Below, in pieces: positions 57,201 to 64,000 of a stretch of 64,000 nucleotides of DNA. Positions within the stretch are counted from its first letter, which is position 1; every line of letters begins with the position of its first letter. The DNA is taken from contig CM119266.1 of NCBI GenBank assembly GCA_051294375.1, forward strand, positions 26,711,932 through 26,775,931, in the 5' to 3' direction. Position numbers and translations under genes: made by a program. The DNA is from Paraspadella gotoi. Its lineage: Eukaryota > Chaetognatha. The notes under the pieces were generated by a model that worked only from the letters and a program-made list of their open reading frames with translations, was not told the origin of the DNA and ran no database searches.

Positions 57201-59019
57201 TTTCATCCGAAATTTCCTTCATCACTCTCAGTTTCCCTTCTTTCCCAATTATTTCCCATCCTCCAGAAGGAAAAAAAAAAGGAAAAAAGAAAAGAGAAGA
57301 AACCAAAGGAGATTAAAAAGGAAAGCTCTTTCTACCGCGAAGGCCGACTACTGCCTGGCCCGGCTGCCAAGCCCGGCCGCCCAGCCCGGCATCCAACCCC
57401 CCCCCCAAATCTTCACCGGCCTTTCCCCATCTTCAGGCGCCCGATTCGTCAAACGCGTTTTTCCTCTTCCTGTAATTCGCGATCCCAAAATCGTTATTAC
57501 TCCCTTTTTTTTTCCTTTTTAGTCTCAGACTTCTTTCCTCTTAATTCCCTCTTTTCTTTTTTTTGCTCTCTCCATATATACCCACTTTTCTTTATTCTTT
57601 TCCTCGCTTTCTTCTTTTCTCTTTTTTTTAACTTAACCTCTCCTTTCTTTCATTTTTTTTTATAACTTTTTTCTTAATTCTTTCCTTCATGAAAATTGAA
57701 AAAATACTTTTTTCTCACTATCAGTAGTTTTTCAGATTTTAAAATATTTGATATTTATGATTTTTTTATGATTTTTTTTTATGTTGAAATGTTCATTGTA
57801 CATATTTATCTATTTTTGGGATTAGGACGTTAGTGTTATCTTCTGGAAATAGAGGAGCATTACACAACACAAGGTTAGTTACTTTCTGCTCCAGTTTTCT
57901 AATAGATATCTTACATCATTCCTGTTGGAAAATCATTAATGAGAAGCTGATCATATTTTAAAGGCTGAACAAAAAGGTGGGAATGGATAATTTTTTGTGG
58001 ATTAAGGTTACAAATGATTATTTTTATCAATATTTTATTTTCTAGAACAGCACAACTTTATTTCTTCTCTCTTCTATCTTCCTTTTTTTCTGCCTTTTTA
58101 CACTTTACTTATACACTCTAAGATACCAATCTTTTCTTTTCCTTTCTTCATCCAAAAAAAATATATCATTATCATTCCCTCTTCTCTTTTTCTTTCCTCT
58201 TTTCTTCTCTTCCACTTTTCTCTTAATCAAAACCGATTGTTTCTCTTCTTCCTCCTCCTTTTTTTTCACTTCCCATCTCTCGGTTCGACTTTCCTTTTTC
58301 TTTCAACCTTTAATTTTTCCGAGTTCATATTATAGTTCACCTTCTCCCTTCCTTATGATCCCATTTAGTTTAATCTTTCGCCCACTCGTTTTTTTCGCCT
58401 GGGAAGAGGAACTCTTTTTTAAACCACGAGCAAATATCTTTCTTCAATGTCTTTTTTATTATTTTTATCTTATCTCACCTAAAAGTAATAAAATAGAAAG
58501 GAATAAATAAAATAAAGATGTTGAGTATTGAAAAAACGAAAAAAAGGAAATAAAAAATATGTTAAAAGATGGAAGATAAATGAAAAATATATAAAAAAAA
58601 AGAGGAAAAAAAGAGAAAAAGACAAAGAGAAAAAAGAAAGAAAGAAGAAAAAGTTTTGGAGCGAATGAAAAGTTTAGAAAAAAATCTCCTCCATCACTCG
58701 CATTTTCTATTCGCAGCATTTACTGGCATTTCCTTTTGTCGAATCGCGATGCCATTTTGCCATTTGTCGTTTTCCACTGAGGAGTAGGGTGAAATGAAAG
58801 TTTGGAATCAAAATTTAACAGTTATATCTAGTCATACAAACCATACCCTTCCATTTCACCTTATACAGCGTGCTGCTATAGCTCTCACTCTGAGTCGACA
58901 TAACGCCTCCACTCATCACTCAAGTTCACACTGTCGATTAATCACAGACTCTTATCTCCTCCGTTACAAACTATACTAGCCACTCAGCATTATTTTGTAC
59001 AATAGTTACTTACCCTTAT
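57201..59019. other. No supported gene
   Basis: T-rich and A-rich sequence with a small GC-rich block at 57340-57480. Nothing recognisable. Confidence 0.5.
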
Positions 59020-59072
59020 GGAAATTTGGACAAACCAATATAAAAAATTAATCCATTCATTTAAATAATTAT
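59020..59072 (+). repeat. Dispersed repeat family R1, truncated copy
   Basis: GGAAATTTGGACAAACCAATATAAAAAATTAATCC followed by TTCATTTAAAT matches the 5' third of the family. It abuts the hairpin repeat region. Confidence 0.45.
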
Positions 59073-59129
59073 AATGTTCATTGTATATTGTCAAAAATTT
59101 TAAAATGATTTTTATTAATTCTAAGATGA

Positions 59130-59355
59130 AGAATTCAGCATTCCCCAATAAAAAGTTGTGATAAAGAAAATATATAATCTTTTTCAAAAATTATGTCATT
59201 AAGTTGGTTAAAATCACAAAAAACTATATTTTTAAGCTTGAAATTAAAAATCAGCGTTTTAAATATAGTTTTTTACATTTTTGACTAACTTAATAAAATA
59301 ATTTTTAAAAAATAATTGTACTTTCTTATATCAACATTTTGCAAGGAATCCAAAT
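59130..59355. repeat. AT-rich hairpin repeat related to the BEL/Pao insertion
   Basis: The left arm (about 59130-59235) and right arm (about 59262-59355) are imperfect reverse complements around TTTTTAAGCTTGAAAT. The central sequence and right arm also match 44390-44525 (TATTTTTAAGCT..., AATATAGTTTTT..., ATCAAC.TTTT). This indicates a dispersed non-autonomous foldback or MITE-like family. Confidence 0.58.
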
Positions 59356-60121
59356 CCGATTTTAAAATTAAAAAAATTTAAAATTTTAGCCTATTATATA
59401 CTTATTACTAATATATAAAATTAAGAAATAAATTTACCAAAGTATTTTTATTGGTTTTCATGTTTATCTTTTATATGCTAAATTTTAATTTTCTAAAATT
59501 TTATCATTTTCACATCACTCTACTGAGGAGGCCTCGATACCATTTTTTCTCATATACCATCTGTCTCGATGTCGCTTTCCAGAAAAAAAAAATTCCGGCG
59601 CAAATAAAAAGTTGTCCCCTCCGGTTTTTAGCGCGAGCGTAAAAACGACGGGATTTTTAATCGTCTCCTCCGAAGGATTTCTCTGTAGATGAGACAAAAA
59701 AATTTAAAAAAATTAAGTTTTCTTTTTTTAAAAAAATTCTCGACTGAGACGAATACAAATATTTAAAAAAAAAAAAAAGAATAAAAATTTAAAAAATTCG
59801 ATCCAAAAATTTGGAAAATCAAAAAACATAAATTGAATTTTCGCTTTCGAAGGTTTGACGTCAAAGGAAAAAAAATTTAAATTTTGACTTGTAACATTAG
59901 TTAAAACTTCAAACAGTTTTGTCCAAAAAAATTGATTTTCTTGATGAATCGAGATTTTTTTTCCTTTTGTTTCATTATTCCAAAAAAAAAAAAAAATTAA
60001 AATGAGGAAAAAAAAGAGAAAAAAAATAAAACAGGGAAATCCCATTAAATAGAACCCCGGAGGTTTTTTTTTGCCCGCTTCATTCGGTCTCCATGGCAAC
60101 AAAGGGGAAACCCTGTCACGT

Positions 60122-60178
60122 GATCAGAGAGAGAGAGAGAGAGAGAGTGACCCACACACACACACACGCGCACACACA
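60122..60178. repeat. (GA)n and (CA)n microsatellites
   Basis: A GA run and a CA run separated by a few bases. Confidence 0.88.
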
Positions 60179-60728
60179 ATCCCTCGCCGCCACAGAGCCG
60201 GTCAATCACGATTAGCGTGGACCCCGGTCTCAATGCATTTCCGATGGGGCCCCCTTCTCCGGCGTCGCGAAGGCGGTAGGCGCGGTCCGGTCCTCGTCGG
60301 ACGCAACGGAGATAAACGACCGCGAACGGAATATAATGATGACAACAATCGCCCCGTTTGTTTGTGCGGGTGAATGAAAGAATGAGGAGGGGGCGGAGAA
60401 GAGGAGGCAAGGGGTGGGGGGCAGGGCGTTTGGGAGAAATTGGCCGGAAGAAAATGGAACTGGGTTATATGGAAGGAAGAAAGGGATGTAATTGAGAATG
60501 TATTGGATCGAGGGAAGTATATATGGAAGGTTCTCCGGGATGTAACTACGGCTGGGAAAGTTTGATAGGAGAGGATTTTTAGATGAAGTTCACTAACAAC
60601 AAAAACATAATAACATTCTGCGCTGATAATGTTGCTGTTCTCTTCCAAAAACCATCGCAACAACAACAACAACAACGACAGTAAACTAATACCCCTATAT
60701 CTCGTTACCATCCCATCCGCAATTGGGC

Positions 60729-60729
<1 letters not shown>

Positions 60730-60787
<58 letters not shown>
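60730..60787. repeat. (CT)n microsatellite
   Basis: About 58 bp of pure CT. Confidence 0.92.
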
Positions 60788-60790
<3 letters not shown>

Positions 60791-61143
60791 CTCCCCAATT
60801 TTGACTGTGAGAACGTTTCTCTCGAGATGAACCGATCGAAATGGATTTCCTTATCTGCTCAAAGTCAACAGCGGGGAACCAGTGGCAACATTCCGAGGAT
60901 ATGAAAAGAGAGAGAGAAAGAGGGAGAGAAAGAAAGAGAGAGAGAGAGAGAGAGAGAAAACAGCGAAAATCAGAAAAAGCGAAGAAGAGGCACCCAGCAA
61001 AAATGGAAAAAATGGCAGAAAATGACGAAATTCCTTAAAAGGAAATTCTAAATTCGGTTGAATGGAAGAGAGAAACGAGCGGAAGGGAATCAGAAAACCG
61101 GACGCGATCGTTCACAGTTTTTGTTGTCGTCCACAAAAGGGAA

Positions 61144-61200
61144 AAAGGGGCGGCAGCGGCGGCAGCGGTTGCAGCGGTGGCGGCGGTGGTGGCCGTGGTG
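61144..61200. repeat. (GGC)n-like tract
   Basis: GGCGGCAGC and GGTGGC units. The minus strand would read as an Ala/Thr run. Confidence 0.75.
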
Positions 61201-61288
61201 GATGACGCATCGACACGAATGGCCTTTTTTCTAAAGCGATCGCCCAAAATCGGTTTCCGTATGACGATCGTCTAAAAGGGCCCTCGTG

Positions 61289-61318
61289 AATGAGAGAGAG
61301 AGAGAGAGAGAGTGTGTG

Positions 61319-61399
<81 letters not shown>

Positions 61400-61487
61400 A
61401 AGAAAGAAGAAAGAAATTCTTTGGCACTTAAGAAATGGTAGGACTCTGGGTATAAGCAGGAAGCGAGAGCGAGAGAGAGAGAGAGAT

Positions 61488-61526
<39 letters not shown>

Positions 61527-61540
61527 AGAAGAGAGAGATC
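61289..61540. repeat. Two (GA)n microsatellites
   Basis: GA runs at about 61289-61397 and 61468-61535 with a short unique spacer. Confidence 0.92.
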
Positions 61541-61619
61541 AAATATTTAGCATTTCAGTTGTAACAGTGAAAGAGTGTGTAGACTGTCGAGTGTAGAAGT
61601 TTATCGAATCTTTCCTTCT

Positions 61620-61975
61620 TTTCCTCGATGCACTTTTTTTCTTTTTTCTTCATCCCTCCATGTTTCCTCCTTTTTTTTTCTCCAGTCCAAAATTTCCTGA
61701 CTTCTCTTATTTATTCGTTTCTTTCCTTCCATCTCTTTTTTTTCCATTTTCTTTTCTCAGTTTCCTTTTCTTCTTTTTCCTTTCCTCCTTTTCCTCTCCT
61801 CCTTTTTACTTTCTTCCCTTTCCTTTCCTCCTTTCCTTTCCATTTACTTTTCTCTCATTCCTTTCTTTCTCTTACCTATTTCTTTCCTCTCTTTTCCCTT
61901 TTCTCTTTCCTCTCTTTCTTCTTTTCTTCCTTTCCTTTCCTCCATTTTCATTTTCTCCCTTTGCTTCCCTCCGCG
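61620..61975. repeat. Long polypyrimidine tract
   Basis: About 350 bp of C/T-rich plus strand ahead of a short GC-rich segment and the longest CT repeat. Confidence 0.78.
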
Positions 61976-62075
61976 TCCGCCATTTTTATCGAAGGCCAAT
62001 CGAAGGGAGAGAAGCCAAACTTCGTCGATTAATCGGAGGCCGTGTTTGTTTTCGTCGCCGTCAAATAAAATTTGC

Positions 62076-63150
<1,075 letters not shown>

Positions 63151-63500
63151 TTCGAACAGAATGACTACGATACTAAGTGTATTTAGCTTTACTTGCGACG
63201 CAGCCTTCTACTTTTCCGTCATATCATCTTCCACCATCGTCTACATAACAGCCACGCCCACTCAACAGCGCCACTCGCTCTCCATCTCTACTCTCGCTCG
63301 TCCCCGTCGCTCGAGTTCCATTCCGACCGAAATCGAAGGCGTCCGTCGGAAAAAAAATGGCGGCCGCCGGGATTTTGGGTCACGTGACGAGAATAAACGA
63401 CGTAATTGCGGGAAGACGGAGAGGGACGTCGGCGGAGAGAGAGAGAGAGGGAGAGAGAGAGAGAGGGAGAGAGGGAGAGAGGGAGAGAGAGAGAGAATGA
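63151..63500. other. CpG-rich block followed by a (GA)n/(GGGA)n tract
   Basis: A non-repetitive CpG-rich stretch up to about 63430 is followed by GAGA/GGGAGA repeats. A promoter or first exon is possible; see the candidate at 63357. Confidence 0.4.
63357..63500 (+). CDS. Weak 5' start candidate in CpG-rich sequence
   Basis: AAAAATGGCGGCCGCC is a good initiation context and also resembles the YY1 site ATGGCGGC found near animal promoters. The frame reads MAAAGILGHVTRINDVIAG and then enters a GA-repeat Arg/Glu run, stopping at 63498. A donor-like GACGTAATT occurs at about 63402. The upstream 250 bp is CpG-rich and free of repeats, so a promoter or first exon is possible but unproven. Confidence 0.2.
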   Translation: MAAAGILGHVTRINDVIAGRRRGTSAEREREGERERGREGERERERE

Positions 63501-63750
63501 CAGAGACCGCGAAACAGAGAGGTCTACCCGGCCGCGTCGTGTCCAGTCGAGTTTTTCGCGAGGAAAGGAAATGGGGGATTTGTAAACGTCGACGCTTTGA
63601 CTCTGTCTCTGTCGTGAGCGAGAGAGAGAGCGAGTCGAAGAAGGAAAAGCTGGATGGCTGAATGAGAAGATGGAGGCAGAGAGATCGACTCAGGGATTTC
63701 GTGAAAATGAGACGGAGGCAAAAATTCCCGAAGGAGAGAAACCTTATCGG

Positions 63751-63795
63751 CCAGTTGGTCGGTCGGTCGCTCGGTCGGTCGGTCAGTTGGTCGCT
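63751..63795. repeat. (GGTC)n microsatellite
   Basis: About nine GGTC-like units. A related GTCGGTCG tract is at 3151-3198 in the R2 repeat. Confidence 0.8.
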
Positions 63796-64000
63796 ATTTC
63801 GTTTAGTCAGTTGTTTTTTGTTTTAAAATTTATGTTTTTATTTACCTAACTTCAAAACTGACATATCGTTTTCTATGTAGTCGAAGAGACAGTAGACTCT
63901 ATTGCTTCTTTTTTCTTCTTTCTCTTCTTTCCTGTTTGTTTTCGAAATTTTTTAACGACGCCTCGTTGGTCGTCGTCGTCGTCGTTGTTGTTGTTTTGTT

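Noticed and set aside
56800-57522. 240-codon Phe/Ser/Pro-rich open frame
   Set aside because: It runs through a polypyrimidine tract that lacks stop codons for compositional reasons. The last part is unrelated GC-rich sequence.

Overview
The window looks like an intergenic or intronic stretch of an invertebrate animal genome. It is AT-rich and gene-poor, and it is crowded with (CT)n/(GA)n, CGT/GAC and other simple repeats. There are thirteen runs of N. The animal assignment rests on a BEL/Pao LTR retrotransposon, a family known from metazoans, on tRNA-derived SINE-like repeats, and on GT-AG intron structure. I cannot name the species. Most open frames are translations of simple repeats (Ser/Leu/Phe-rich or Arg/Glu-rich) and are not genes.

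The best gene is at 14959-15661 (+). It has two exons, a 100-bp GT-AG intron and a 200-residue product. The N-terminal part is helical and carries an RNEHAH motif of the HEPN RNase type. Two 19-residue proline/tyrosine repeats follow, and the C-terminus is CVVM, a CaaX prenylation box. A second plausible coding piece is a 5' exon at 16910-17783 (+), which ends in a signal-peptide-like hydrophobic stretch and a strong GTGAGT donor in phase 1. Weaker candidates are a TATA box with a tiny first exon (5031-5094), an acidic open frame (28995-29306), an open frame at 49773-50114, and a few exon-like pieces.

The largest recognised element is a minus-strand BEL/Pao retrotransposon at 40408-47982. It has paired LTRs beginning TG and ending CA, a candidate primer-binding site, a polypurine tract, and broken gag, protease, A17/RNase H, integrase and DUF5641 regions. 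The reverse-transcriptase core appears to be deleted, the protease catalytic triplet is changed, and a hairpin-forming AT-rich repeat is inserted in the protease region. A relative of that hairpin lies at 59130-59355.

Other structure: a long imperfect direct duplication (about 35.5-38.9 kb and 53.0-55.9 kb), differing mainly by small indels; a local duplication at 33.9/35.3 kb; an inverted pair of dispersed repeats at 3.1-3.6 and 48.7-48.95 kb; a dispersed repeat of about 115 bp with at least five copies or fragments; minisatellites with 13- to 86-bp units; and a gap (55906-56511) flanked by the same 39 bases on both sides. The indel-rich duplicates and this gap suggest that part of the structure is assembly or read-error artefact, so frame breaks here should be read with caution.

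No rRNA, true tRNA, CRISPR array or operon-like gene cluster was seen, and nothing shows the candidate genes working together.
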